Assembly: GCA_910575245.1 (NCBI GenBank)
Contig: CAJTEN010000026.1
Coordinates: 1 to 64,000, forward strand
Reading direction: 5' to 3'
Length of the DNA: 64,000 nucleotides
Origin: Clostridia bacterium
GTDB taxonomy: Bacteria > Bacillota > Clostridia > Lachnospirales > Lachnospiraceae
A program made the position numbers and the translations under genes. Every line of letters begins with the position of its first letter. Position 1 is the first letter of the stretch. Positions 1 through 8,627 of the stretch are shown piece by piece. The notes under the pieces were generated by a model, which was given only the letters and a program-made list of their open reading frames with translations, was not told the origin of the DNA and did not search any database.

Positions 1-451
1 TTACTAACCATCCGAAGTCAGTAATCTTATTTTACTCTGAGGTATTTTTTTCTCAACCTTCTTTCTTGGAATTCCCTATACTTGAATTATACAGGAAGCT
101 CCTTCATGTTTATGATTTGAAATTTTTGCCCCTATAAAATTGATATTTTAGGTTGCGTTGGATTTTGGTTATGAATATGTTTGCAAATTCCATTTAGATA
201 CCCCTGTGACGCTCTGTAAGGCTCATACAGGCGTCTTAAGATTGGTTGTGGAACCTTTTGCGATTCATTGCTAAACCACATAAATAAGCCCTCTAGCAAT
301 TATATTTCTACAACTGATAGAGGACTTATTTAAATGTCCTAACAACATATTTACTTGTCACGATGTACAGAATTTTTCTCCTTTCTCCTATGATTTTTGA
401 ACCGAACATATGTTAGATTACTTTTTTGATTACCTTTTACTTTTAGACAAC
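1..451. other. AT-rich intergenic stretch, no gene seen
   Basis: No convincing coding region was found on either strand. The only clear structure is an inverted repeat at 281-295/318-332, listed separately. Confidence 0.6.
281..332. repeat. 15-bp inverted repeat with 22-nt loop
   Basis: The arms at 281-295 and 318-332 are complementary except for one position, which becomes a G-U wobble on the minus strand. No T-tract follows on either side, so a classical intrinsic terminator is not well supported. It lies downstream of the tRNA-Thr transcription unit and may act as a transcript end or be a small dispersed palindrome. Confidence 0.5.
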
Positions 452-480
452 AAAAAAACCCTGAATAATCAAGGCTTTTT
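452..480 (-). terminator. Intrinsic terminator after tRNA-Thr
   Basis: On the minus strand, CCTTGA-loop-TCAGGG forms a short stem followed directly by a run of T. It begins a few bases after the 3' end of the tRNA and probably ends the sigH-tRNA transcript. Confidence 0.65.
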
Positions 481-484
481 CTAA

Positions 485-556
485 GCTGCTGACGGGAATC
501 GGACCCGTGACCTCCGCACTACCAATGCGACGCACTACCGACTGTGCTACAGCAGC
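485..556 (-). tRNA. tRNA-Thr (anticodon GGT)
   Basis: A 72-nt cloverleaf can be folded by eye: acceptor GCTGCTG/CAGCAGC, D-stem GCAC/GTGC, anticodon stem TCGCA/TGCGG with loop TTGGTAG (anticodon GGT), T-stem ACGGG/CCCGT. CCA is not encoded. It lies about 190 bp downstream of sigH on the same strand and is followed by an intrinsic terminator. Confidence 0.93.
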
Positions 557-742
557 TGATTACCGATGTACACTTCTGCAATCACCGTGTTTTAGTATAG
601 CACAGGCATTTCCGCCTTGTCAAGCAAATAAATACATTTTACTGACAGTAAATACGCAGTACCAGTTCTTCTTCACAGACTTTGAGAATGCCATATTGTC
701 CACGGACCATCTGCTCACATCTATCATGGAACATATCTTCCC

Positions 743-1369
743 TTAGTTTTGTCTGATCGCTTTCCTTAATTTCGTCTTAATCCTCTGCAATGCATTATCA
801 GTAGATTTATCATCCCGGCCTAACACTTTGGCTATCTGCTGATATCCCATTCCTGTCAGATACAGATCCAGAACCTGCTTCTCGAAGCTGCTTAATTCCC
901 GCTCTATAGTCTGCTCCAATTGTACCACATTCTCTCTGTCTATCACAACGTCCTCCGGACTCTGTCCTGAGGAATCAAAGATCACATTCACCAGTTCTTC
1001 TTCCTCGCCATCCCGGTTTCTGCCTGCGCTGCCATAAAGTGATACGTATGTATTCAAGGGAATATGTTTCTGGCGTTTGGATGCCTGTACTGCCGTATAC
1101 ATCTGTCTGGATACACACAAATCCGCAAAGGTAAGAAAACTGGCATCCCTGCCGCTGTCATAATCCCGCAGGGCCTTAAAAAGCCCGATCATTCCCTCTT
1201 GAATCAAATCGTCATTATCTGCCCCGAGAATATACATGGATCTTGCCTTACTTCGGACCAGATTTTTATATTTGTTCATAAGATATTCTGTGATACTTTC
1301 CTCACCATCTCGCAGACATACAATAAGTTCTTCGTCACTGTAGCTGCTGTAATCTTTCTCCATAGACAT
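743..1369 (-). CDS. sigH: RNA polymerase sporulation sigma factor SigH
   Basis: A sigma-70-family factor of 208 residues, the usual size of SigH (Spo0H), which starts the transition-state and early sporulation programme. Region 2 is recognisable around residues 28-75 (core-binding and -10 recognition, including DDLIQEGMIGLFKA). Region 4 has its helix-turn-helix at about 165-205 (GYQQIAKVLG, then ALQRIKTKLRKA). The gene is last in the cysE-cysS-mrnC-rlmB run, which is the expected place for sigH in Firmicutes. The start follows the upstream SGNH gene by 21 bp with only a weak ribosome site; an in-frame ATG two codons on is an alternative. In Bacillus the neighbour between rlmB and sigH is yacP; here that slot holds an SGNH hydrolase. 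Confidence 0.92.
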   Translation of the reverse strand: MSMEKDYSSYSDEELIVCLRDGEESITEYLMNKYKNLVRSKARSMYILGADNDDLIQEGMIGLFKALRDYDSGRDASFLTFADLCVSRQMYTAVQASKRQKHIPLNTYVSLYGSAGRNRDGEEEELVNVIFDSSGQSPEDVVIDRENVVQLEQTIERELSSFEKQVLDLYLTGMGYQQIAKVLGRDDKSTDNALQRIKTKLRKAIRQN

Positions 1370-1390
1370 AAACTGCTTTGCTCTTTTCTT

Positions 1391-2926
1391 TTACTCTGTT
1401 TCCTCTTCGGCTTCTTCCTCACCGCTGTCTGTACTGTTTTCACTCACAACAGCTTCATAATTGTCTGCGTAATTCCCCGATACCGAGGCATCCTCTTCGT
1501 TCTTATCCGCCCCGTAGCTCCGTATCAGTTCTGCGGCAAAGTGCTCTCCCATAATCTGATACCCGGCATGGTTTCCATGTACTCCATCCGGAATGTAATC
1601 CGCTATAACGTTCACATCATGCGAATCCAGGATATTGGAATTGTAAAGGTCAATGACTCCATAACCGTACTCCTCCGCCAGCATTATGATTACATCCACG
1701 AAATTCTTCTGTGGGAGCAGATGATCCCGCTCCTTCATCAGATAATCATGCAGAACGTTAGGCAGCGGCGTCGCAAAGAAAACATCCGCCTCCGGATAGG
1801 AGTCTTTCAATCCGCGCATCAGCTCATCCAGATCTCCGCAGAAGGTACGGTAAGCCCGTTCTTCCAGATTCCCGAATTCCTTGTCAGAAACGCAGAATCC
1901 GTCATTGGTACCGCCCATCACAATAATAATATCTGTATCCTCCGGTATTTCCTGATAGCGGTCAACGAAAGCATCCGACCAGTATCTGCCTATGGATGAG
2001 CCGCCAATCCCCAGATTATAGACTTCTTTGGCCCCTAACAATTCTTTCAATACGGACGGATATGAATACTGCTGATATCCCTCTTCTCCTTCCAGATTAG
2101 AGGCCGCTGTGATGCTGTCTCCGAGACATGCTATCTTCATTTCCGAAAAATCCGTCTTATTCTTCGCGATCTGTTCTCTGTCCGCCAAATTCATCTCCAG
2201 CGTCTCCTCCAGAGAACTTTGAAGCTGTCTGCGCTCCTCCAGCCTCATTCGCTCTTTTCCATAAATGCTGCTTGTCTCTCCGTTTGCAAAAGCACTCCCT
2301 TTGATGTCCGGTATTACGTTGCCAAAAGCATCCAGATTGCCGGAAACCGTACCGTTTCCAATGATTATGCCGTTGAAAGACACTGTTCCATTGGAAGATA
2401 CCGTATCAACTCCCAAAAATGCCTTGCCTGAAAGCATCATACCATTTCCGGAAACCGTGCTGTTGGAGGACACTGTTCCATTCCCGGAAACCGTGCTGTT
2501 AGAGGACACCGTATCATTTCCGGAAATCATGCCATCAGAGGTCATTGTTCCATTCCCGGAAACCGCAGCATTAGAAGACACTGTACTGTTATTTCCGGAA
2601 ACCATATCATTAGAAGACACTGTTCCGGTTCCATCGGCCAGATCTTCCACCGCAGATAATAGTTCACTGTTTTCTAATCTGTTGATAAATCGTTCCAGTT
2701 CCTCTCTGTCCTCTGCCAATTCCAGAATCTCTTTCTGCAGCTGGACCACACGGCTCTGTACTTCTTCGTTTCTTGCAAGCACCTGTGCCAGTTCCATCTC
2801 TTCCTGTTCTCTGGCAAGCCGTCTGTTTGTATCATAAATATCGTACGCTTTCAATCCGACCGCTGCTGCCAGCACTGCCGTCAACGTAAAAATGATCACT
2901 AATAGAATTTCATTTACTCTTTTCAT
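1391..2926 (-). CDS. Membrane-anchored SGNH/GDSL hydrolase with VSGN repeats
   Basis: A 511-residue protein with an N-terminal signal anchor (about residues 7-27), a charged coiled-coil stretch (35-90), a low-complexity region of repeated V-S-G-N / V-S-S-N units (about 100-200), and a C-terminal SGNH esterase domain. The catalytic blocks are visible: CLGDSITA (block I, Ser), GIGGSS (Gly block), MGGTND (Asn block) and DGVHGNHAGY (Asp-His block). The acidic tail carries one more VSGN. Topology predicts an enzyme outside the membrane, probably an esterase or deacetylase on wall or glycan substrates; the substrate is unknown. It sits between rlmB and sigH and is probably co-transcribed. The repeats are close to identical at DNA level, so copy number may vary between strains. 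Confidence 0.8.
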   Translation of the reverse strand: MKRVNEILLVIIFTLTAVLAAAVGLKAYDIYDTNRRLAREQEEMELAQVLARNEEVQSRVVQLQKEILELAEDREELERFINRLENSELLSAVEDLADGTGTVSSNDMVSGNNSTVSSNAAVSGNGTMTSDGMISGNDTVSSNSTVSGNGTVSSNSTVSGNGMMLSGKAFLGVDTVSSNGTVSFNGIIIGNGTVSGNLDAFGNVIPDIKGSAFANGETSSIYGKERMRLEERRQLQSSLEETLEMNLADREQIAKNKTDFSEMKIACLGDSITAASNLEGEEGYQQYSYPSVLKELLGAKEVYNLGIGGSSIGRYWSDAFVDRYQEIPEDTDIIIVMGGTNDGFCVSDKEFGNLEERAYRTFCGDLDELMRGLKDSYPEADVFFATPLPNVLHDYLMKERDHLLPQKNFVDVIIMLAEEYGYGVIDLYNSNILDSHDVNVIADYIPDGVHGNHAGYQIMGEHFAAELIRSYGADKNEEDASVSGNYADNYEAVVSENSTDSGEEEAEEETE

Positions 2927-2955
2927 AACTGCTCATCACTGTAACATTTCTTCTT

Positions 2956-3738
2956 TTACAGAAAACGCTGTCTCACAATTTCATATGCCAGAACGCCGGC
3001 CGCCACCGAAGCATTGAGCGAGTCGATGTCACCCTGCATCGGAATGGCTGCCATGAAATCACACTTCTCTTTGACCAGTCTGCCCACACCGCTTCCTTCA
3101 TTACCGATCACCAGGCCTACAGGCCCCTTTAGATCAAGATCATACATGCGCGTGCCATCCATATCCGCGCACACAAACCAGATACCTTCTTTCTTTAACT
3201 GCTCAATAGTCTGCCCCAAATTCGTTACTCTGGCCACCGGCGTATAATTGAGCGCCCCGGCCGAGGCCTTCGCCACTGTTGCCGTCAGCCCCACGGCACG
3301 GTTCTTCGGTATCACAACACCGTGTACCCCGGCCAGATTGGCTGTACGGATAATGGCTCCCAGATTATGGGGATCTTCAATCCCGTCCAACAGGAAAAGA
3401 AAAGGAGCCTCACCCTTGTCCTCCGCGATACGCAGAATATCTTCCACCTCTGCATAGGCATATGCCGCCGCATAAGCGATTACTCCCTGGTGCTTTCCCG
3501 TCCCTGAGAGCTGATCCAGGCGTTCTTTGGGCACATACTTAATCAGGCTGCCGTGCCTGGCGGCCTCCCGCTTGATTGTAAGGATCGGACCATCCTTACA
3601 GCCGTCCAGCACAAACAGCTTGTCCACTGTCCGTCCGGCACGAAATGCCTCAATGACAGCGTTACGCCCTTCTATGATATAGTCCTCTTTCTTCCTGTCC
3701 GTCCCCGGGCTGTCTCTATGACCTTCTGTATATCCCAT
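2956..3738 (-). CDS. rlmB: 23S rRNA 2'-O-methyltransferase RlmB (TrmH/SpoU family)
   Basis: A SPOUT methyltransferase expected to 2'-O-methylate a 23S rRNA guanosine. An N-terminal substrate-binding domain (IIEGRNAVIEAFRAG) precedes the knotted SPOUT domain with motif 1 NLGAIIRTA, motif 2 IGNEGSG and motif 3 SLNASVAAGVLAYE. The reading frame is open 30 codons further upstream, but an AAGGGAAG ribosome site lies 5-6 nt before the ATG at 3738, and the upstream residues match nothing in the family, so the shorter start is chosen. It lies 99 bp after mrnC, the standard clostridial order. Confidence 0.92.
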   Translation of the reverse strand: MGYTEGHRDSPGTDRKKEDYIIEGRNAVIEAFRAGRTVDKLFVLDGCKDGPILTIKREAARHGSLIKYVPKERLDQLSGTGKHQGVIAYAAAYAYAEVEDILRIAEDKGEAPFLFLLDGIEDPHNLGAIIRTANLAGVHGVVIPKNRAVGLTATVAKASAGALNYTPVARVTNLGQTIEQLKKEGIWFVCADMDGTRMYDLDLKGPVGLVIGNEGSGVGRLVKEKCDFMAAIPMQGDIDSLNASVAAGVLAYEIVRQRFL

Positions 3739-3837
3739 ATATACTTCCCTTTCTCTTACCCAAACACACTGTCCCAGTGCAGCATCGTCGATTGAAGCAG
3801 GCACGCCAGATGAAAATATCTGTATCAAAACTGTTTC

Positions 3838-4278
3838 TTATATCTCAAGGCCAATCCGGTTAATCGCCTCACGTATCAGATACAGCATCCGCTCCTGTCT
3901 GCCCTGCAGGTACAGATAACCGCAGAGCGCTTCCAGACCGGTAGCCTTGCGATACTCAATGACAGTGGCATTCTTAGCCACGGTATAGGATTTGGCATTA
4001 CGCCCTCTGTGATAGACGGTTTCCTCCTCCTGTGTCAGCTCACTCTCAAGCGCTTCTATCATCCTGGCCTGCACCCGGGCATTCACGTAGGATACCACCT
4101 TCCTGTGCAGCTTATTGGCAGAACTGTTGCCCCGCTCCACCACGATGGTACGGATCACCAGATCATAGATTGCATCACCGATATAAGCCAGCGTCAAAGG
4201 CGAATATGTTCTGATATCCACCTCTTTACAGTCAAAGTCCTTTTTGATCGCTTCCAGGATCGTTATGCTCTCTTCCAT
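3838..4278 (-). CDS. mrnC: Mini-ribonuclease III (MrnC)
   Basis: A 146-residue RNase III catalytic domain without a dsRNA-binding domain, which is the definition of Mini-III; the family matures 23S rRNA ends. The signature LAYIGDAIYDLVIR (about residues 30-43) holds the acidic metal-binding residues, and LEALCGYLYLQG (about 114-125) is the second catalytic motif. It overlaps the 3' end of cysS by 16 bp, implying translational coupling, and is followed by rlmB. Confidence 0.93.
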   Translation of the reverse strand: MEESITILEAIKKDFDCKEVDIRTYSPLTLAYIGDAIYDLVIRTIVVERGNSSANKLHRKVVSYVNARVQARMIEALESELTQEEETVYHRGRNAKSYTVAKNATVIEYRKATGLEALCGYLYLQGRQERMLYLIREAINRIGLEI

Positions 4279-5672
4279 TTAACACCCTCGCGCGTATCTT
4301 CCAGAATAATGCCCTGTGCCGCCAGTGTGTCTCTTATTTCATCTGCTCTGGCAAAATTTCTGGCCTTTCTTGCTTCCTGTCTCTCCTGAATCAGTTCCTC
4401 AATCTGTGTATCCAGTATCTCTTCCTTCTTATCAACGATCAGGCCGCAGATGTCAGACAACAGAACGATCTCATCCTTCATAGCATGCAGAAAAACGCTG
4501 GCGGAATCCCCGGATACACTGGTGTTAACGAATTTCACCAGCTCAAAGATCGCAGAAATCGCATCCGCCGTGTTAAAATCGTCATCCATCGCCTCATCAA
4601 ACTTAACAATATACTCTTTTGCTTCCTCGATCAGCTTCTTCTCCTCTTCCGTCATCTCTCTGTCCTGCGCATTCTTCAGCAGGAAATTCAGATTCGTCAC
4701 ACTGGTTACAATTCGGTCCAGGCCATTGCTGGCCGCCTCCATCAGCTCCGCACTGAAATTCAGAGGACTCCGGTAATGCGCGGAAAGCATGAAAAACCGC
4801 AATACCTGTAAGTCATACTTCTCACCGATATCTCTGACCGTAAAGAAATTGCCTTCTGACTTAGACATTTTCTTATTGTCAATATTCAAGAATCCGTTAT
4901 GCATCCAGTACTTCGCGAATTCTTTGCCATTCGCCGCCTCCGACTGCGCGATCTCATTCTCATGATGCGGAAAGATCAGATCCTCTCCACCTGCATGGAT
5001 ATCGATCTCCTCACCCAGATATTTCCTGCTCATAACGGAGCACTCAATATGCCAGCCCGGCCGGCCTTCACACCAGGGAGACTCCCAGTAAGGTTCTCCT
5101 TCCTTCTTCGGCTTCCAGAGTACGAAATCCAGCGGATCCTGCTTCTGCTCCTCCCCGGACACAAGCAGGGAGCGGCCGCCGCTCCGAAGATCGTCCAGAT
5201 TCTTATGGGAAAGCTTGCCGTAGGGTTTAAAGCTTCTGGTCTTAAAATATACCGTCCCGTCCTGCGCTGTATAGGCATGCCCCTTATCAATCAGTGAGCG
5301 GATCATATCGATCATGCCCCCGATCTCTTCCGTTGCCTTCGGATGAACCGTGGCCGGCTTTACATTAAGTGCCTGCATATCTTTCCTGCATTCCGCAATA
5401 TAACGCTCGGAAATCACGGAAGGATCCACCCCTTCCTCATTCGCTTTCCTGATGATCTTATCATCTACGTCCGTAAAGTTGGAGACGTAATTCACCGCAT
5501 AGCCTTTGTGCTCCATATAACGTCTGGCCGTGTCAAAAACGATCATAGGACGTGCATTACCGATATGGATCAGGTTATAGACAGTGGGCCCGCACACGTA
5601 CATGCTCACCTTCCCCTCCTCCAAAGGTACGAATTCCTCTTTCTGCCTGGACAATGTGTTATAAATTTTCAT
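4263..5672 (-). CDS. cysS: Cysteinyl-tRNA synthetase
   Basis: Class I aminoacyl-tRNA synthetase, 469 residues, charging tRNA-Cys. Visible are the HIGN version of the HIGH motif (YNLIHIGNARP, about 31-41), zinc ligands (Cys in YVCGPTVYN, Cys in WHIECSVM, His in PHHENEIAQSEA), and the KMSKSEGNF loop (about 265-273). The DALR and C-terminal anticodon-binding regions are present and full length. It overlaps cysE upstream by 14 bp and mrnC downstream by 16 bp. Expression should be set by the T-box leader ahead of cysE. Confidence 0.96.
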   Translation of the reverse strand: MKIYNTLSRQKEEFVPLEEGKVSMYVCGPTVYNLIHIGNARPMIVFDTARRYMEHKGYAVNYVSNFTDVDDKIIRKANEEGVDPSVISERYIAECRKDMQALNVKPATVHPKATEEIGGMIDMIRSLIDKGHAYTAQDGTVYFKTRSFKPYGKLSHKNLDDLRSGGRSLLVSGEEQKQDPLDFVLWKPKKEGEPYWESPWCEGRPGWHIECSVMSRKYLGEEIDIHAGGEDLIFPHHENEIAQSEAANGKEFAKYWMHNGFLNIDNKKMSKSEGNFFTVRDIGEKYDLQVLRFFMLSAHYRSPLNFSAELMEAASNGLDRIVTSVTNLNFLLKNAQDREMTEEEKKLIEEAKEYIVKFDEAMDDDFNTADAISAIFELVKFVNTSVSGDSASVFLHAMKDEIVLLSDICGLIVDKKEEILDTQIEELIQERQEARKARNFARADEIRDTLAAQGIILEDTREGVKWKRA

Positions 5673-6387
5673 CTGCTCTGCTCCTCCTGCATCCTGTCTC
5701 TATTACTGTTTCTTCCTTACTTGTCTCTTTCCTCAGGGCTCTGAGCTCCCTCTCCATATCCAACAGACGGTTCGTCAGTTCCGAATTGGCTCTCTGAAGC
5801 CCCAGGATATCCTCACGCACAGGATCCGGCAGATTGACCTGATCCAGCTCCTCCTGCGGAAATGCCTGATTGTTGCGCTTCACCACCTGTCCGGGCACCC
5901 CCACCACCGTGGAATTGGGCGGTACCTCCTTCAACACTACGCTGCCTGCGCCTATCTTACTGTTATCCCCGATTTTAAAAGACCCTAACACCTTCGCCCC
6001 GGTACTGATCATCACATTGTTGCCGATTGTAGGATGGCGCTTCCCCTGCTCCTTGCCGGTGCCGCCCAGTGTCACACCCTGATACAGCGTCACATTATCG
6101 CCGATCACCGTAGTTTCTCCTATGATAACACCATTGCCATGGTCAATAAAGAAGCCCCGGCCGATCCTGGCTCCCGGGTGGATCTCTATCCCTGTCTTGC
6201 GGACTCCTCTCTGCGAAATCCATCTGGCCAGAAAGTAATGCCTGCGCAGGTACATCTTATGCGCCAGGCGATAATAAAGCATCACCTTAAAACTCGGATA
6301 AAGAAACACCTCCATGTTGGAGTGGATCGCCGGATCCCGTTCACGTATGATCCTGATCTCTTCCTTAATATTCTGTATAAATCCCAT
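5659..6387 (-). CDS. cysE: Serine O-acetyltransferase
   Basis: Converts L-serine and acetyl-CoA to O-acetylserine, the first committed step of cysteine synthesis. The left-handed beta-helix hexapeptide repeats run from about residue 65 to 170 (HPGARIGRGFFIDHGNGVVIG-like; GVTLGGTGKE; IGAGSVVLKEVPP), with catalytic His/Asp in FFIDHGNG. The protein is 242 residues with a predicted coiled-coil tail (ANSELTNRLLDMERELRALRK), longer than many CysE/EpsC tails. It is the first gene after the T-box leader and overlaps cysS, coupling cysteine supply to tRNA-Cys charging. Confidence 0.94.
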   Translation of the reverse strand: MGFIQNIKEEIRIIRERDPAIHSNMEVFLYPSFKVMLYYRLAHKMYLRRHYFLARWISQRGVRKTGIEIHPGARIGRGFFIDHGNGVIIGETTVIGDNVTLYQGVTLGGTGKEQGKRHPTIGNNVMISTGAKVLGSFKIGDNSKIGAGSVVLKEVPPNSTVVGVPGQVVKRNNQAFPQEELDQVNLPDPVREDILGLQRANSELTNRLLDMERELRALRKETSKEETVIETGCRRSRADENL

Positions 6388-6419
6388 ACTGCTTTCCTTC
6401 TTCCAAGAACAGTGGACAG

Positions 6420-6700
6420 GACATCAAAAATCCGCGGTCTCCGTCCTGCTCCTCTTCGGAAATAGAGACGAAATGATCCGCGGTTCCACTCTACTTAAAG
6501 AATGTATCAAAACATTCTTTCTCTCATAACCTGTAACGGGGCTTACCCGGGCATGAAGCCGGACTCCGGGGCGCACTTTCTCATTCTATACGCAAAAACC
6601 GCTTACAGCCAAAGGCGGTCTCTCTCTGCTGCCTCCTGAATGATACTCTTCCCTTTCAGCATCCTTCTGTTCACTGTACTTGGTACACAATGTATTTCTG
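6420..6700 (-). ncRNA. T-box leader (tRNA-Cys-responsive) ahead of cysE-cysS
   Basis: The antiterminator signature AGAGTGGAACCGCGG is read on the minus strand at 6478-6492. Its CCGCGG then pairs with a downstream copy to make the terminator, ending in a T run (about 6426-6484). The region between this and the promoter is rich in paired segments, as expected of Stem I to III. A TGC codon at 6573-6575 in an unpaired-looking purine-rich stretch is a candidate specifier for cysteine, agreeing with the downstream genes. The T-box call is solid; the specifier placement is inferred. Confidence 0.88.
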
Positions 6701-6705
6701 CTAAT

Positions 6706-6734
6706 AGAATATGCAAAAACAGTGGATTTGTCAA
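6706..6734 (-). promoter_or_regulatory. Sigma-A promoter of the T-box/cysE operon
   Basis: On the minus strand TTGACA (6729-6734), a 17-bp spacer and TATTCT (6706-6711). It lies just past the ispF stop codon and about 6 bases before the start of the T-box leader. Confidence 0.8.
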
Positions 6735-6741
6735 CCTGATT

Positions 6742-7284
6742 TTACTTCTGAAGCGAACATCCGCTGCACCCGGCGCAGCTTTTCCCCGTTACATCCTCGC
6801 TGTACAATTCTCTGGGACTTGTCAACATACAGATTGCCTGGGAAGAGATACCTTCACCGGAACCGGTAAAACCAAGTCCCTCTTCCGTAGTAGCTTTGAC
6901 ATTAACCTGATCCATTTCAATCCCAAGTGTCCCTGCAATATTCGCTCTCATCTGATCAATATAAGGCTGCATCTTCGGCGCCTGGGCAATAATGGTCGCG
7001 TCAATGTTTTCGATCAAGAATCTATTCTCCTCCAGCAGCTCTCCCACATGCTTCAGCAAAGCCACCGAGGAGATTCCCTTGTAGGCAGGATCGGTATCCG
7101 GAAAATGCTTCCCGATATCCCCCAGCGCAGCTGCACCGAGAAGCGCATCCATAACTGCGTGCAGAAGCACATCTGCGTCCGAATGTCCCAGCAGCCCTTT
7201 CTCATAAGGTATCTCTACGCCGCCAATGACCAACCGGCGGTCCTGTATCAAACGATGAACATCATAACCCATTCCGATTCTCAT
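6742..7284 (-). CDS. ispF: 2-C-methyl-D-erythritol 2,4-cyclodiphosphate synthase with Cys-rich tail
   Basis: MEP-pathway isoprenoid enzyme. Metal ligands and active-site motifs are clear: MGYDVHRL, LGHSDADVLLHA (His and Asp ligands), DIGKHFPDTD, and the C-terminal ATTEEGLGFTGSGEGI. The ATG at 7284 is preferred because GGAGG lies 6 nt upstream; a TTG two codons earlier would abut that site. The family normally ends shortly after GEGI...A, near 157-160 residues. Here about 24 extra residues follow, with the Cys-rich motif CAGCSGC. The tail is not part of the known trimeric fold. Confidence 0.93.
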   Translation of the reverse strand: MRIGMGYDVHRLIQDRRLVIGGVEIPYEKGLLGHSDADVLLHAVMDALLGAAALGDIGKHFPDTDPAYKGISSVALLKHVGELLEENRFLIENIDATIIAQAPKMQPYIDQMRANIAGTLGIEMDQVNVKATTEEGLGFTGSGEGISSQAICMLTSPRELYSEDVTGKSCAGCSGCSLQK

Positions 7285-7296
7285 AATCAACCTCCG

Positions 7297-8484
7297 TCAT
7301 CTCTTTTGCATAATAAAGTCAAGCAGCCTGTCCGCCACTTCTTCCTTACTCATGATCGGCAGCTCCACCATCTCCTCTTTCGTGAGGAGCGTCACCACAT
7401 TGGTATCGGTGCCGAAACCTGCTCCCGCCTGCTTCAGGTTATTGGCAACGATCATATCTATTTGCTTCTTTTCCAGCTTTGCCCGGGAATTCTCCAGCAT
7501 ATGCTCTGTCTCCATGGAGAAACCGCAAAGGAACTGCCCCTCCCTGCGGTGCGCCCCCAGATAAGCCAGAATATCTTCCGTCCGCTCCAGCCCTATGGAC
7601 ATCTCGCCGTCCTTTTTCTTCAGTTTCTCGTCTGCCGTCACTGCCGGACGGTAATCGGCCACCGCTGCCGCCTTGATGATGATATCCTGTTCCTTCGCAT
7701 TATCCTTCACTGCCTTTGCCATATCCGCTGCAGATACAACAGGAATAAAATGCACGCCCATGGGCGGCTGCAGGCTCACCTTGCCGGACACAAGTGTCAC
7801 CTTTGCACCGCGGAGCATTGCCTGCCTTGCTATGGCATATCCCATCTTGCCGGTAGAATGATTGCTGATATAGCGCACGGGATCTATCTTCTCCCGGGTA
7901 GGCCCTGCCGTCACAAGCAGTTTCCTTCCCGCCATATCCTTCGGTGCCAGCGCCTTTACCAGATACTCATACAGTACCTCAGGCTCCGGCATCTTACCCT
8001 CGCCTGTGTCGCCGCATGCCAGATAACCGCTGGCAGGCGTGATAACCTCCATGCCGTACCGCTCCAGAATCTTTATATTATCCTGCACGATGGGATTCTG
8101 ATACATTCTGGTATTCATGGCCGGTGCAATAATCTTCGGACAGGTACAGGCGAGCAGCGTCGTAGTCAGCATGTCATCCGCAATGCCGTGAGCCGCCTTG
8201 GCAATCACATTGGCGGAAGCCGGTGCTGTCAGGAATACATCCGTCTGCTTCGCCAGCGATACATGCTCTACCTGGAATTCAAAATTGCGGTCAAAAGTAT
8301 CCACAAGGCATTTATTGCCCGTCAACGACTCAAATGTGATCGGATTGATAAAATTCGTAGCATTCCGCGTCATAATCACTGTCACATCCGCATGCTGCTT
8401 CGCCAGCATACTTGCCAGAGATGCAGTCTTATAGGCGGCAATGCTTCCGGTCACTCCTAAAATAATATGTTTTCCTGCCAGCAT
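7297..8484 (-). CDS. coaBC: Bifunctional phosphopantothenoylcysteine decarboxylase / phosphopantothenate-cysteine ligase
   Basis: Carries out two consecutive steps from 4'-phosphopantothenate to 4'-phosphopantetheine. The N-terminal flavoprotein CoaC half has LGVTGSIAAYK, the PxMNxxM motif (PAMNTRMY) and the catalytic-Cys loop ACGDTGEGKMPE. The C-terminal CoaB half begins near residue 187 (VTAGPTREKIDPVRYISNHS) and has STGKMGYAIA. At 395 residues it is full length. It follows coaX and panT on the same strand and precedes ispF by 12 bp. Confidence 0.95.
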   Translation of the reverse strand: MLAGKHIILGVTGSIAAYKTASLASMLAKQHADVTVIMTRNATNFINPITFESLTGNKCLVDTFDRNFEFQVEHVSLAKQTDVFLTAPASANVIAKAAHGIADDMLTTTLLACTCPKIIAPAMNTRMYQNPIVQDNIKILERYGMEVITPASGYLACGDTGEGKMPEPEVLYEYLVKALAPKDMAGRKLLVTAGPTREKIDPVRYISNHSTGKMGYAIARQAMLRGAKVTLVSGKVSLQPPMGVHFIPVVSAADMAKAVKDNAKEQDIIIKAAAVADYRPAVTADEKLKKKDGEMSIGLERTEDILAYLGAHRREGQFLCGFSMETEHMLENSRAKLEKKQIDMIVANNLKQAGAGFGTDTNVVTLLTKEEMVELPIMSKEEVADRLLDFIMQKR

Positions 8485-8627
8485 AAGTACTCCTCATTCC
8501 ATTCTTTATTTTCCTGCCCCACAGTAAACCCTCGCTTCTAACCGGCCTGCAGTCAGGTTATCGAAACAATCGCTGTACATCATATGTTATTCTGCAGATT
8601 TCCATCCGGATTCTTACAGGAAAAGCC

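Noticed and set aside
507..746. 79-codon open frame over the tRNA-Thr
   Set aside because: It reads through a tRNA gene and ends within sigH; no coding features.
2219..2837. Repeat array in the SGNH gene taken as a possible CRISPR or tandem-repeat locus
   Set aside because: The repeat units are multiples of three, in frame, and encode VSGN/VSSN; there are no unique spacers and no cas genes.
6640..8460. 606-codon open frame on the plus strand
   Set aside because: It is the complement of ispF and coaBC, both of which have clear family motifs; His/Arg/Cys-rich composition is typical of a shadow frame.
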